From: Flavimaribacter sp024343425
GTDB taxonomy: Bacteria; Pseudomonadota; Alphaproteobacteria; Rhizobiales; Rhizobiaceae
Direction: 5' to 3'
DNA: 64,000 bases
Assembly: GCA_965227645.1 (NCBI GenBank)
Contig: OZ245773.1
Span: 3,968,001-4,032,000 of the forward strand
Shown: positions 25,865 through 35,181 of the stretch, one piece after another
How positions within the stretch are numbered: position 1 is the first letter of the stretch
Layout: each line of letters begins with the position of its first letter
Position numbers and translations under genes: made by a program
Notes under the pieces: model-generated
Seen by the model: only the letters and a program-made list of their open reading frames with translations
Databases searched by the model: none
Told to the model about the DNA's origin: nothing

Positions 25865-26320
25865 ATGTCGACGACAATGCGTTTTATGGATGTGGCGCTC
25901 GAAGAAGCCAGGCTCGCCGCCGAACGCGGCGAAGTGCCGGTCGGCGCTGTCATCGTCCACAAGGGCGAGATCGTAGCGCGTTGCGGAAATCTCACACGCG
26001 CCACAAGCGACGTAACGGCCCATGCGGAAATTGTGGCCATCCGAAGCGCCGGGGAGAAACTCGGGAACGAGCGGCTTTGCGAATGCGACCTCTACGTGAC
26101 GCTGGAGCCTTGCGCCATGTGCGCCGCGGCGATTTCCTTCGCACGCATCCGGCGGCTGTATTTCGGCGCAGAGGACATAAAAGGCGGCGGCGTTGTGAAT
26201 GGCGTCAGGTTCTTCGATTCCGCGACCTGTCACCACCGTCCGGAGGTCTATTCCGGCTTCTCCGAAAAAGCGGCTGAAACCATGCTCAAGTCGTTTTTCG
26301 CCGAACGCAGGCAGCGCTGA
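25865..26320 (+). CDS. tadA: tRNA-specific adenosine deaminase TadA
   Basis: A 151-aa zinc deaminase that converts A34 of tRNA-Arg(ACG) to inosine. Zinc and catalytic residues are all present: His53 and Glu55 (AHAEIVAI), Cys83 and Cys86 (EPCAMCA). The C-terminus includes PEVYSGFSEKAAETMLKSFF. The reading frame is open from 25700, but ATG 25865 gives the normal length and N-terminus. It diverges from rluB, with about 45 bp between the starts. Confidence 0.95.
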   Translation: MSTTMRFMDVALEEARLAAERGEVPVGAVIVHKGEIVARCGNLTRATSDVTAHAEIVAIRSAGEKLGNERLCECDLYVTLEPCAMCAAAISFARIRRLYFGAEDIKGGGVVNGVRFFDSATCHHRPEVYSGFSEKAAETMLKSFFAERRQR

Positions 26321-26914
26321 TCAGAAGGGCCAGAGCTTGAAGCTCTTTTTCTCCTTGGCTTCGGCTTCGCGACGCTTTTCCTTGTCGTATTCGGATTCGC
26401 CCAGTTCGCCAACAGGCGCCGTGTCCGCCGGTTCGCGATAGGCCATGGGCGGATCGCTCAAGGTGCGGCGGTCCGAATAGGCGCCCTTGGCGTTGGCCTT
26501 GGCTTCACGGAACTGCTGCCACTGTTCACTGCTGACGTTGTCGTCAGGGCTGGCCAGCGGCGACGTGTATGGTTTCCTGTCGCGATTGACGGAAGCCGTC
26601 TCGCGCAGACGCGCCCTGGTTTCTTCCGGAGATTCAAGCCAGGCGGGATTATCTTTCGAGGCCAGGCTTTGCTGCGGTTGCGGCAGAGTGGCGCCTTCCG
26701 GCGGCTCGACAATTTCCGGACGCGGCTTGTAATCGGTCTTCTGATTCTTGCCCGGTGAGCCTATCGAGGCGATGCTGGTGATGTCTTGCAGCAATTGCAC
26801 ATTCTGCGACGTGCCCGTGCCGTAGGTCGGACCGCCGAGGCAACCCGAAAGAAAGGCTGAAACCGCTGTTGCACCGGCAATGACGCAACCCGACCGGAAA
26901 GTACTTCGCTTCAT
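26321..26914 (-). CDS. Hypothetical lipoprotein
   Basis: A 197-aa predicted lipoprotein. A basic N-terminus and hydrophobic core end in FLSGC, a good lipobox with Cys25 as the lipidation site. The rest is hydrophilic, rich in Pro, Glu and Lys, with no recognisable domain; SSEQWQQFREAKANAKGA and the closing EAKEKKSFKLWPF are its most distinctive parts. Many alphaproteobacteria carry a DUF3035-like or similar lipoprotein near lspA/ileS, so a related role is possible, but I cannot assign one. Its stop is directly against the tadA stop (TGATCA). Confidence 0.7.
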   Translation of the reverse strand: MKRSTFRSGCVIAGATAVSAFLSGCLGGPTYGTGTSQNVQLLQDITSIASIGSPGKNQKTDYKPRPEIVEPPEGATLPQPQQSLASKDNPAWLESPEETRARLRETASVNRDRKPYTSPLASPDDNVSSEQWQQFREAKANAKGAYSDRRTLSDPPMAYREPADTAPVGELGESEYDKEKRREAEAKEKKSFKLWPF

Positions 26915-27103
26915 CTAACTGGTTATCCCGTTTCCCACCTGACGCCCCTCAGGACGCATGCCAAATTGTCCTACCGTCCAACTTGTGTCCAGTTTGACGG
27001 TCGAATCCGGCAATATTGGGGAGAGTTGTAACCGATTTTGGCTTCCGCCGCAAATTTGCGGCGGCAAATCCGGTTCCGACTCTCCCAGGACCCGGTCGCC
27101 TGA

Positions 27104-30052
27104 CTAGTCCAGCCTGCCGAGCGCCTTCAATTCATGCAGCGCCGCCGCGTCGCGCGCCGAAACCTCCGGAAACTCCGGGTCCGAGCCCACATCGTCGGTC
27201 AAACGCCATGAACGGGCGCATTTGCGGCCGTTTGCAAGCGCCGGCTCGACGCTCACGCCAGCGATTTCCGGCATCCGGAAGGCGGCGGCCGGACCTTCGC
27301 CGTCCTTTACCACAACGCCGGAGGTGATGCAGATCTCCTCGAAATCGCGCCCTTCGAGCGCTTTCCGCAACTCTGCGTCGGCGATGTGCACGACGGGCGC
27401 CGCCTCCAGCGACGAACCAATGCGCTTTTCGCGACGCTCGATTTCGAGAGCGCCGGTCACGACCCGGCGCACCGTGCGAATGCGGCGCCAGGTGGCTGCG
27501 AGCGCTTCGTCCAGCCATTCGGCCTCGACAGTCGGGAACTGCGCCAGATGGACGGATTTGGCGTCCGGATAGCGCATCAACCAGGCCTCTTCCATGGTGA
27601 AGGGCAGCATTGGCGCAAGCCAGCACGTCAGGCAGTCGAAGATCTTTCTCACCGTCTGCAACGCTGCTTTCCTGCGGATGCTCGATGGAGCGTCGCAGTA
27701 GAGCGCGTCCTTGCGGATATCGAAATAGAAGGCCGACAAATCCACGCTCGCGAAATCGACCAGCGCGCGGGCGATCGTCTTGAAGTCGAAATCGTCATAG
27801 CCGCGATTGACCAGCGCCTCGAGCTCGACCAGCCGGTGCAGCATGTATCGCTCCAGCTGCGGCAAATCGGCATAGGCCACTTCGTCGCCTTCGTCATGCG
27901 AGAGGGTTCCAAGCATCCAGCGGATGGTGTTGCGCAGCTTTCGGTAGGCGTCGATGTTGGTCTGGATCGTCGCCTTGCCGAGACGCTGGTCCTCCCAATA
28001 GTCCGTCGTCATGACCCAGAGGCGCAGGATATCAGCGCCGGACTGGTTCATGATTTCCTGGGGCGTGACCGTATTGCCCTTGGATTTGGACATCTTCTCG
28101 CCGTTCTCGTCCATGGTGAACCCATGGGTGACGACGGCGTTGTAGGGCGCGCGGCCGCGCGTCGCGCAGCTCTCAAGCAGCGAGGAATGGAACCAGCCGC
28201 GATGCTGGTCCGAGCCTTCGAGATAGACATCGGCGGGCCATTTCAGGTCAGGCCGGTCTTCCAGAGTAAACGTGTGCGTGCTTCCGGAATCGAACCAGAC
28301 GTCCAGAATGTCGGTGACCTTGGTCCAGCGATCCTTGTCGTCGCGACCTTCCAGGAACCGATCCTTCGCCCCATCCTCGAACCAGGCGTCCGCGCCCTCT
28401 GCTTCGAATGCCTCGAAGATGCGCCGGTTGACCGTCTCGTCAATGAGTATGTCGCCGTCTTCATCCACGAATACGGTGATCGGCACGCCCCAGGCGCGCT
28501 GTCGCGACAGCACCCAGTCCGGCCGCGTCTCGATCATGCCGCGCAGCCGCCTCTGGCCGCCGGCGGGGACGAAACGCGTGTCGTCGATCGCCTTCAGCGA
28601 TCGCTGACGCAACGTCGTTCCATCAGCAAATTCCTTGTCCATATGGACGAACCATTGCGGCGTATTGCGGAAGATAACCGGCTTCTTGGAACGCCAGGAA
28701 TGCGGATAGGTGTGCTTCAGCCGGCCCCGGGCGAAGAGCATTTCGGCCGCGATCAAAGCGGCGATCACGCGCTTGTTGGCGTCGCCCTTCTTTCCCTTGT
28801 CGTCGATGACGCGGGCGGCGCCGTCCGCTGAATCCGGACCGAAGCCCGGCGCGTCCTTTGTGTAGTAGCCGTCGTCTGCGACCGGAAACGGTATCGCCAC
28901 CTCGAGGCCGCGCGCGGCGAGTTCACGCGCATGATCCATCCACGCCTCGAAGTCCTCTCGGCCGTGGCTCGGCGCCGTGTGCACGAAACCGGTGCCGGCG
29001 TCGTCGGTGACGTGATCGCCCTCAAGCAGCGGAACGGGGAAATCATAGCCGAGATCGCTGAGCGGATGCGCGCATGTGAGATGCAGCAATTCGTCACCGG
29101 ACACATCGCGCAGGCGGCTGTATTCCAGTTTCGCCTTGGCGAAGCTTTCCTCTGCGAGCGCGTCGGCGAACACCAGCTTCTCGCCCGGCCGCGGTCCGAA
29201 ATCGTTCTCGGCCGCCGTGACTTCATAAAGGCCATAGCTGATGCGCGGCGAAAAACAGATTGCGCGGTTACCCGGGATCGTCCATGGCGTGGTTGTCCAG
29301 ATGACCACGAACGCGCCCTGCAACTCCGCGACCTTTGCGGCGAGATCCGCCGAATCCGGCTTCGCGCCCCAGTCGATGACGGGAAACTTCACCCAGACCG
29401 TGTCGCTTTCGTAATCCTGATATTCGACTTCGGCCTCGGCGAGCGCCGTGCGCTCGACAACCGACCACATGACGGGCTTCGACCCGCGATAGAGCTGGCC
29501 GAGAGCGGCGATCTTCATCAGTTCGCCTGCGATCCGCGCCTCGGCGTGGAAATTCATGGTCGTGTAGGGCTGCTCGAAATCGCCTTCGATGCCGAGCCTG
29601 TGAAACTCTTCGGTCTGGACCTCGATCCAGTGACTGGCGAACTCACGACATTCGCGCCGAAACTCGTTGATCGGCACCTCGTCCTTGTTCTTGCCCTTGG
29701 CGCGATACTGCTCCTCGATTTTCCACTCGATCGGCAGGCCGTGGCAGTCCCAGCCCGGCACGTAGTTGCTGTCATAGCCGCGCATCTGGAATGAGCGGGT
29801 GATGACGTCCTTGAGAACCTTGTTGAGCGCATGGCCGATGTGGATGTTGCCGTTGGCGTAGGGCGGTCCGTCATGCAGCACGAATTTCGGCCGGCCGGCG
29901 GCGTCCTCGCGCAGTTTGCGATAGAGGTTCATGGCCTGCCAGCGCTTCACAAGTTCGGGCTCCATCTTCGGGAGGCCGGCGCGCATGGGAAAATCCGTCT
30001 TCGGGAGGAAGAGCGTGCGTGAATAGTCCAGTTGTTCTTTGGTGTCGGTCAT
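27104..30052 (-). CDS. ileS: Isoleucyl-tRNA synthetase
   Basis: Class I synthetase charging tRNA-Ile, 982 aa from the ATG at 30052 (the codon at 30061 is a TTG). The HIGH motif is in GNIHIGHALNK near residue 70 and KMSKS in GEKMSKSKGNTV near residue 655; the CP1 editing domain (WTTTPWTIPGNRAI) lies between. The C-terminus keeps the first knuckle half (KCARSW), but the later Cys residues of the zinc site found in E. coli IleS are absent. No T-box or other leader is visible. Confidence 0.97.
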   Translation of the reverse strand: MTDTKEQLDYSRTLFLPKTDFPMRAGLPKMEPELVKRWQAMNLYRKLREDAAGRPKFVLHDGPPYANGNIHIGHALNKVLKDVITRSFQMRGYDSNYVPGWDCHGLPIEWKIEEQYRAKGKNKDEVPINEFRRECREFASHWIEVQTEEFHRLGIEGDFEQPYTTMNFHAEARIAGELMKIAALGQLYRGSKPVMWSVVERTALAEAEVEYQDYESDTVWVKFPVIDWGAKPDSADLAAKVAELQGAFVVIWTTTPWTIPGNRAICFSPRISYGLYEVTAAENDFGPRPGEKLVFADALAEESFAKAKLEYSRLRDVSGDELLHLTCAHPLSDLGYDFPVPLLEGDHVTDDAGTGFVHTAPSHGREDFEAWMDHARELAARGLEVAIPFPVADDGYYTKDAPGFGPDSADGAARVIDDKGKKGDANKRVIAALIAAEMLFARGRLKHTYPHSWRSKKPVIFRNTPQWFVHMDKEFADGTTLRQRSLKAIDDTRFVPAGGQRRLRGMIETRPDWVLSRQRAWGVPITVFVDEDGDILIDETVNRRIFEAFEAEGADAWFEDGAKDRFLEGRDDKDRWTKVTDILDVWFDSGSTHTFTLEDRPDLKWPADVYLEGSDQHRGWFHSSLLESCATRGRAPYNAVVTHGFTMDENGEKMSKSKGNTVTPQEIMNQSGADILRLWVMTTDYWEDQRLGKATIQTNIDAYRKLRNTIRWMLGTLSHDEGDEVAYADLPQLERYMLHRLVELEALVNRGYDDFDFKTIARALVDFASVDLSAFYFDIRKDALYCDAPSSIRRKAALQTVRKIFDCLTCWLAPMLPFTMEEAWLMRYPDAKSVHLAQFPTVEAEWLDEALAATWRRIRTVRRVVTGALEIERREKRIGSSLEAAPVVHIADAELRKALEGRDFEEICITSGVVVKDGEGPAAAFRMPEIAGVSVEPALANGRKCARSWRLTDDVGSDPEFPEVSARDAAALHELKALGRLD

Positions 30053-30345
30053 CTGTTTCAAGTTCTGATCTGGTCCGCCCGGCTGCCGCCGTTGCGGTTC
30101 TGACGCGCGGCGTCGGAATGCATTGTCTGGATTGATCGCGCCCTCTGGACGCAGCGGAGGGTTCCCGGACTTCCCCAGTCAGGAAGCCGGGCCGATAATT
30201 CGTATCGTGCTGTTCAATCCGAAAGCGGCCTTCATAACGAGAGGCCTTCTATCAACGCTCTTTGCAGGAATAAAGGCTTTTCTCGGCCGACAGCGACTTT
30301 TGGCTTCAGATTATCCTGAAAGCGGGACCGTGATGTCGAGCGTTC
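30053..30345. other. Intergenic region upstream of ileS, no gene seen
   Basis: Together with the two palindromic repeats that follow, this makes a gene-poor gap of about 430 bp between ileS and ribF. An open frame of 84 codons (30123-30377) is present, but its product has no family look, it has no ribosome binding site and it runs into the first palindrome. The ileS promoter must lie here, but no clear -35/-10 pair on the minus strand stands out. Confidence 0.5.
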
Positions 30346-30423
30346 CTAGTGTGGTGGATTTGAAGTTCCTTACATAGTAGCAGCAGTCTCTTACAGGAAC
30401 TTCAAATCCGTAAACCACACTAG
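30346..30423 (-). repeat. Palindromic element, copy 1 (78 bp)
   Basis: Left arm 30346-30370 and right arm 30395-30423 pair over 10 bp (CTAGTGTGGT) and 15 bp (GGATTTGAAGTTCCT), with a 4-base bulge (GTAA at 30410-30413) in the right arm and a 24-base loop (30371-30394). Read on the minus strand it has the order CTAG-terminus, TTAC bulge, inner stem, loop. The loop on that strand contains AGAG, TGCTGC and ATGTA in order, as copy 2 does. No transposase is nearby. Confidence 0.9.
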
Positions 30424-30436
30424 AAACATTATCTTG

Positions 30437-30512
30437 CTAGTGCCCTTATCGAATCTGAAGTTCGAATAGAGCGTGCTGCAGGATGTAACGAACTTCAGAT
30501 TCGGGGCACTAG
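30437..30512 (+). repeat. Palindromic element, copy 2 (76 bp), containing the ribF stop
   Basis: Left arm 30437-30464 and right arm 30489-30512 pair over 9 bp (CTAGTGCCC) and 15 bp (CGAATCTGAAGTTCG), with a 4-base bulge (TTAT at 30446-30449) in the left arm and a 24-base loop (30465-30488). It lies 13 bp from copy 1 in the opposite orientation. Outer and inner stems differ from copy 1 by paired substitutions, and the loop shares AGAG, TGCTGC and ATGTA. The right outer arm encodes the last residues LVPRI and the stop of ribF. Confidence 0.9.
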
Positions 30513-31460
30513 ATGGCGCGCTCCGGACAGCGCCGCGCGCGCCTCTTCGGCGTCCAGATGCATCTGGTTGGTCAAGGCCTCCAGACTGTCGAACTTTTCC
30601 TCCCCGCGCAGCCAGGAGACGAAGGAGACGCTGCAGGTCTCGCCGTAAAGGTCGCCTTCGAAATCGAACAGATATGTTTCGAGCAGAAGCGCGCCGTCTT
30701 CATCAACGGTAGGCCTGCGTCCGAAACTCGCGACCCCGTCGAACAGCACGCCGTCGGAACGACGAAACCGGACCGCATAGACGCCGGGCTTCAGCATCGC
30801 GTGATCCGGCATGCGCATGTTGGCCGTCGGAAATCCGAGCGTCCGGCCAAGTTTCTTGCCGCCCACGATCTCCTCCTCCACCGTGTAGTGGTAGCCGAGA
30901 AGTCCCGACGCCTCGGCGACCCGGCCTTCGGAGAGAAGCTGGCGAATACGGCTTGAAGACACGACGTCGTCATTTTCGTCGCTGAACGACTCCACCTCCG
31001 TAACGCCGAAGCCCAAACGCTTTCCCGCCTCGCGCAAATAGTCCGGCGTCCCCGCCCGCGCCTTGCCAAAATGAAAATTGAAGCCGGTGACCGCATGGGT
31101 GAGGCCAAAACCGTCCACCAGGATGTTCTTGATGAAATCGGCGGCTTCCAGGGCGGCGAACGCGCGGTCGAAAGGCATCTCGACGACGGCGGCGAAACCC
31201 AGCCTTTCTATCAGATGCGCCTTGAGCGGCGCGGGCGTCAACCGGAAGACCGGATTGTCCGGCCTGAAGACGGTTTTTGGATGCGGTTCGAATGTCAGAA
31301 CGATAGCCGGCGCATTTTCTCGGGACGCGATCTCGAGCGTTTCCCCGAGAACCGCCTGGTGGCCGCGATGGAGTCCGTCGAAATTTCCGATGGCGACGAC
31401 GCCGCCTTTCAGGGAAGGCGGCAGGTCGGTCGTCGATTGAGTTCGAACGAACGCTGTCAT
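30495..31460 (-). CDS. ribF: Bifunctional riboflavin kinase/FAD synthetase
   Basis: A 321-aa enzyme that makes FMN from riboflavin and then FAD. The N-terminal nucleotidyltransferase domain has GNFDGLHRGHQAVL (residues 26-39) and the FNFHFGKARAG loop; SSSRIRQLLSEG closes it. The C-terminal riboflavin kinase domain has GRTLGFPTANMRMPD and FDGVASFGRRPTVDE. The last six codons come from a palindromic repeat, so the extreme C-terminus (ending LVPRI) is probably not ancestral. It lies 2 bp downstream of the HAD phosphatase gene. Confidence 0.96.
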   Translation of the reverse strand: MTAFVRTQSTTDLPPSLKGGVVAIGNFDGLHRGHQAVLGETLEIASRENAPAIVLTFEPHPKTVFRPDNPVFRLTPAPLKAHLIERLGFAAVVEMPFDRAFAALEAADFIKNILVDGFGLTHAVTGFNFHFGKARAGTPDYLREAGKRLGFGVTEVESFSDENDDVVSSSRIRQLLSEGRVAEASGLLGYHYTVEEEIVGGKKLGRTLGFPTANMRMPDHAMLKPGVYAVRFRRSDGVLFDGVASFGRRPTVDEDGALLLETYLFDFEGDLYGETCSVSFVSWLRGEEKFDSLEALTNQMHLDAEEARAALSGARHLVPRI

Positions 31461-31462
31461 GC

Positions 31463-32311
31463 TTACCTCAAGCGCGGCATCCAGCCCACCGGCGTCATGC
31501 GATGTTCGGCGAGAAACGTGTCAAGCGCGGCCTCGTCAATCACGCCTGTCCGGGAGTAGATCGCGGCGTGTATTCCAAGCGCAATGTATATGACGTCGAG
31601 CCCGAAATCATGCGCCCCCTTGATATCTGTTGGCATGCCGTCGCCGATGGCGACCACGCGCCCGGGGTCGAGAGCGCCTTTTACGGTTTTCGCTGTTTCC
31701 AGCGCCGCCTCGTAAATCGGTCTGTGCGGCTTACCGGAAATTCTTGTGGCGCCGCCCATTCTTTCATAGAGCGCCGCGATCGCTCCGGCGCAGGGCACCA
31801 GCTTGTGACCGCGCTCGACCACGATATCCGGGTTGGCGCACACGAACGGCAAGTCCCTGGCTTTGGCCTGTTCGAGCATCGGTAGGTAATCTTCCGCCCG
31901 CTCGTTCTCGTCGTCCCGCAAGCCTGCGCAGACGACGGCGTCCGCCTCTTCAATCCCGACGCAGGAGACGCCAAGACCGTCGAGCAGGCTCTGGTTCCAG
32001 TCTGCGCCGACGAAATGGATATTCTTCGGACCGTCCTCGATCAGCGCCCGCGTCACGTCGCCCGACGTGACGATTGCATCGTAGCTGTCCGCGCCAACGC
32101 CGAGCCCGGCGATCTGCAGGCTGACATCCGCGCTGAGCCTCGGTGAATTCGTAATGAGGATGACGGTTCCGCCTTCGTTGCGAAAGTTCGCAAGCGCCTC
32201 GGCGGCGGGCTGGAACGACTCAACGCCGTTGTGCAGGACTCCCCAGACGTCGCACAAAACCACATCATATTGGCCTTTGATGTCAGCCAGGCGATCGATT
32301 TTTGCCACCAT
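31463..32311 (-). CDS. HAD superfamily IIA hydrolase (TIGR01459-like)
   Basis: A 282-aa HAD-IIA phosphatase. Motif I is LCDVWGVLHNG, motif II ILITNSPR, the C2-cap lies around residues 80-180, the conserved Lys is in ISGKPHRPIY and motif III is VAIGDGMPTDIKGA. Motif I has DVW in place of DxD, so the general acid position is Trp, a known variation in this subgroup. The substrate is unknown. The gene is adjacent to ribF in many rhizobia, which makes FMN or a flavin precursor phosphate a candidate, by inference only. Confidence 0.85.
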   Translation of the reverse strand: MVAKIDRLADIKGQYDVVLCDVWGVLHNGVESFQPAAEALANFRNEGGTVILITNSPRLSADVSLQIAGLGVGADSYDAIVTSGDVTRALIEDGPKNIHFVGADWNQSLLDGLGVSCVGIEEADAVVCAGLRDDENERAEDYLPMLEQAKARDLPFVCANPDIVVERGHKLVPCAGAIAALYERMGGATRISGKPHRPIYEAALETAKTVKGALDPGRVVAIGDGMPTDIKGAHDFGLDVIYIALGIHAAIYSRTGVIDEAALDTFLAEHRMTPVGWMPRLR

Positions 32312-32549
32312 GAATACTCTTGCCTTCAGGACGTCCGGAACTCTGTTTCGCGCCTCGACATTGCGCCCGGCGCGGGCAAGGCAGACATTGACCAGCAGCG
32401 GAGAGAATACAAGTCCCCGCCGGCAAATTTATTAACCGCGATCGGGGATTTGCTGTTGACCCCGACCGGAGCGCCGCGCTATCCGGCGGCCTAGGCGACG
32501 CCCAGCACAAAGACTCGCAACTGCGAACTGAAAAAGCCGCGCCGAAATC
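32312..32549. other. Intergenic region between HAD gene and groESL promoter
   Basis: The gap between the divergent HAD and groES genes is about 360 bp. The groES-proximal part holds the promoter and CIRCE listed separately. In the remaining part I see no credible gene, repeat or RNA; an unlabelled minus-strand promoter for the HAD-ribF unit must be here. Confidence 0.4.
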
Positions 32550-32578
32550 CTTGACACCCGGCGATATCGATCTTATGT
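32550..32578 (+). promoter_or_regulatory. groESL promoter, RpoH-like and overlapping sigma-70
   Basis: CTTGAC at 32550-32555, 16 bp, then CTTATGT at 32572-32578 fits the rhizobial RpoH consensus (CTTGAC-N16/17-CYTATNT). The same bases give TTGACA with a 16-bp spacer to TTATGT for the housekeeping sigma. It lies directly upstream of the CIRCE element. Confidence 0.75.
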
Positions 32579-32589
32579 CCCCCTGCAAA

Positions 32590-32616
32590 TTAGCACTCGC
32601 TTCCGGTGAGTGCTAA
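32590..32616. promoter_or_regulatory. CIRCE element (HrcA operator) of groESL
   Basis: Perfect inverted repeat TTAGCACTC - nine bases - GAGTGCTAA, identical to the CIRCE consensus. HrcA binds it and represses groESL until heat or misfolded protein titrates GroEL. It lies 12 bp after the -10 box, so a bound repressor would block initiation or early elongation. Confidence 0.97.
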
Positions 32617-32671
32617 TTTTCGAGAGCCGGACACACAAGTCCGCATCTGTAACCTATTGAGGGCAAAGACG

Positions 32672-32968
32672 ATGACAGACGTCAATTTCCGTCCACTGCA
32701 TGACCGCGTGGTCGTGCGTCGCGTAGAGTCTGAAGAAAAGACTGCTGGCGGCATCATTATTCCCGACACAGCCAAAGAAAAGCCGTCCGAAGGCGAAATC
32801 GTCGCAGTCGGCTCCGGCGCGCGCGACGACAGCGGCTCCATCATCCAGATGGACGTCAAGGTCGGCGACCGCATCCTGTTCGGCAAATGGTCGGGCACCG
32901 AAATCAAGCTCAATGGCGAAGACCTTCTGATCATGAAGGAAAGCGACATCATGGGCGTAGTCGGCTAA
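32672..32968 (+). CDS. groES: Co-chaperonin GroES
   Basis: A 98-aa co-chaperonin forming the heptameric lid of GroEL. It has FRPLHDRVVVRRVESEEKT at the N-terminus, the mobile loop with GGIIIPDTAKEKPSEGE, and the closing ESDIMGVVG. The ATG at 32672 follows TTGAGGG; the upstream in-frame extension to 32606 lies within the regulatory region and is not coding. It leads the groESL operon, 65 bp before groEL. Confidence 0.98.
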   Translation: MTDVNFRPLHDRVVVRRVESEEKTAGGIIIPDTAKEKPSEGEIVAVGSGARDDSGSIIQMDVKVGDRILFGKWSGTEIKLNGEDLLIMKESDIMGVVG

Positions 32969-33033
32969 TCCCCGAATACAAGTCAACCAATCCCCTTCTG
33001 AACGAGGGCCACAAGGCCCGGAAATGAGGAAAC

Positions 33034-34677
<1,644 letters not shown>

Positions 34678-34704
34678 GCCAGCGTCCTTCGCACAGACTA
34701 TCGG

Positions 34705-34736
34705 AAAGGCGGCTCTCGGGCCGCCTTTTCTTTTTT
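34705..34736 (+). terminator. Rho-independent terminator of groESL
   Basis: AAAGGCGGC at 34705-34713 pairs with GCCGCCTTT at 34720-34728 around a 6-base loop, followed by a T-rich run to 34736. The A-run on the left arm means it may also work for the convergent gene that ends at 34748. Confidence 0.9.
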
Positions 34737-34747
34737 CAGGTTTTACA

Positions 34748-35053
34748 TCACCAGTTGCGCGGACAGTTCTTCAGTTCGTATGTCCAGGTGTATATGCGCT
34801 GGTCCGTGGCATAGTACCACTCATCCCATTTCGGCGGCCTGTGGGTTGTCTTGATGTCGAGTATCTTCACATCCGGTCCGCAGATCTTGATCACCTCGTA
34901 GCGGCATGCCTGCTCCGTGCGCCCCCAGGACGATTGGGTGCAGGTGATGCGCGCATCCGTTCCCCAGCGCTTGACGCCAACCGGCATGACGCTGGCCCAG
35001 AATCCCATTGTGAATATGAGCGGCGCGATTATCAGCAGGCGCAGGATTCTCAT
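34748..35053 (-). CDS. Small exported hypothetical protein
   Basis: A 101-aa protein with a hydrophobic N-terminus (LLIIAPLIFTMGFWASVM) that is either a signal peptide or a membrane anchor. The rest is hydrophilic with four Cys (in ITCTQSSW, QACRYEVI, KICGPDV and KNCPRNW), a pattern that suits two disulfides in the periplasm. No family is recognised. Nothing around it points to a function; it is convergent with groEL and downstream of a glutathione transferase on the same strand. Confidence 0.6.
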   Translation of the reverse strand: MRILRLLIIAPLIFTMGFWASVMPVGVKRWGTDARITCTQSSWGRTEQACRYEVIKICGPDVKILDIKTTHRPPKWDEWYYATDQRIYTWTYELKNCPRNW

Positions 35054-35181
35054 CAGGATCTCCTTGGATTGGGCTCCGGCTGCGTCCCGACAATAGTGAC
35101 ACTTTCGCCGCTCTTGCGAAAGGGCGTCACAACTCCCGCCCGCGCAATCGCGCGGACAGGAGGATTGTCATGCCTGGCGCC

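Noticed and set aside
30123..30377. 84-codon frame between ileS and ribF
   Set aside because: It runs from plain intergenic DNA into the first palindromic element, has no ribosome binding site and no recognisable product.
35102..35122. Hairpin CTTTCGC-N7-GCGAAAG as a terminator of the glutathione transferase gene
   Set aside because: The stem is only 7 bp and no T-run follows on either strand, so it is mentioned but not called a terminator.
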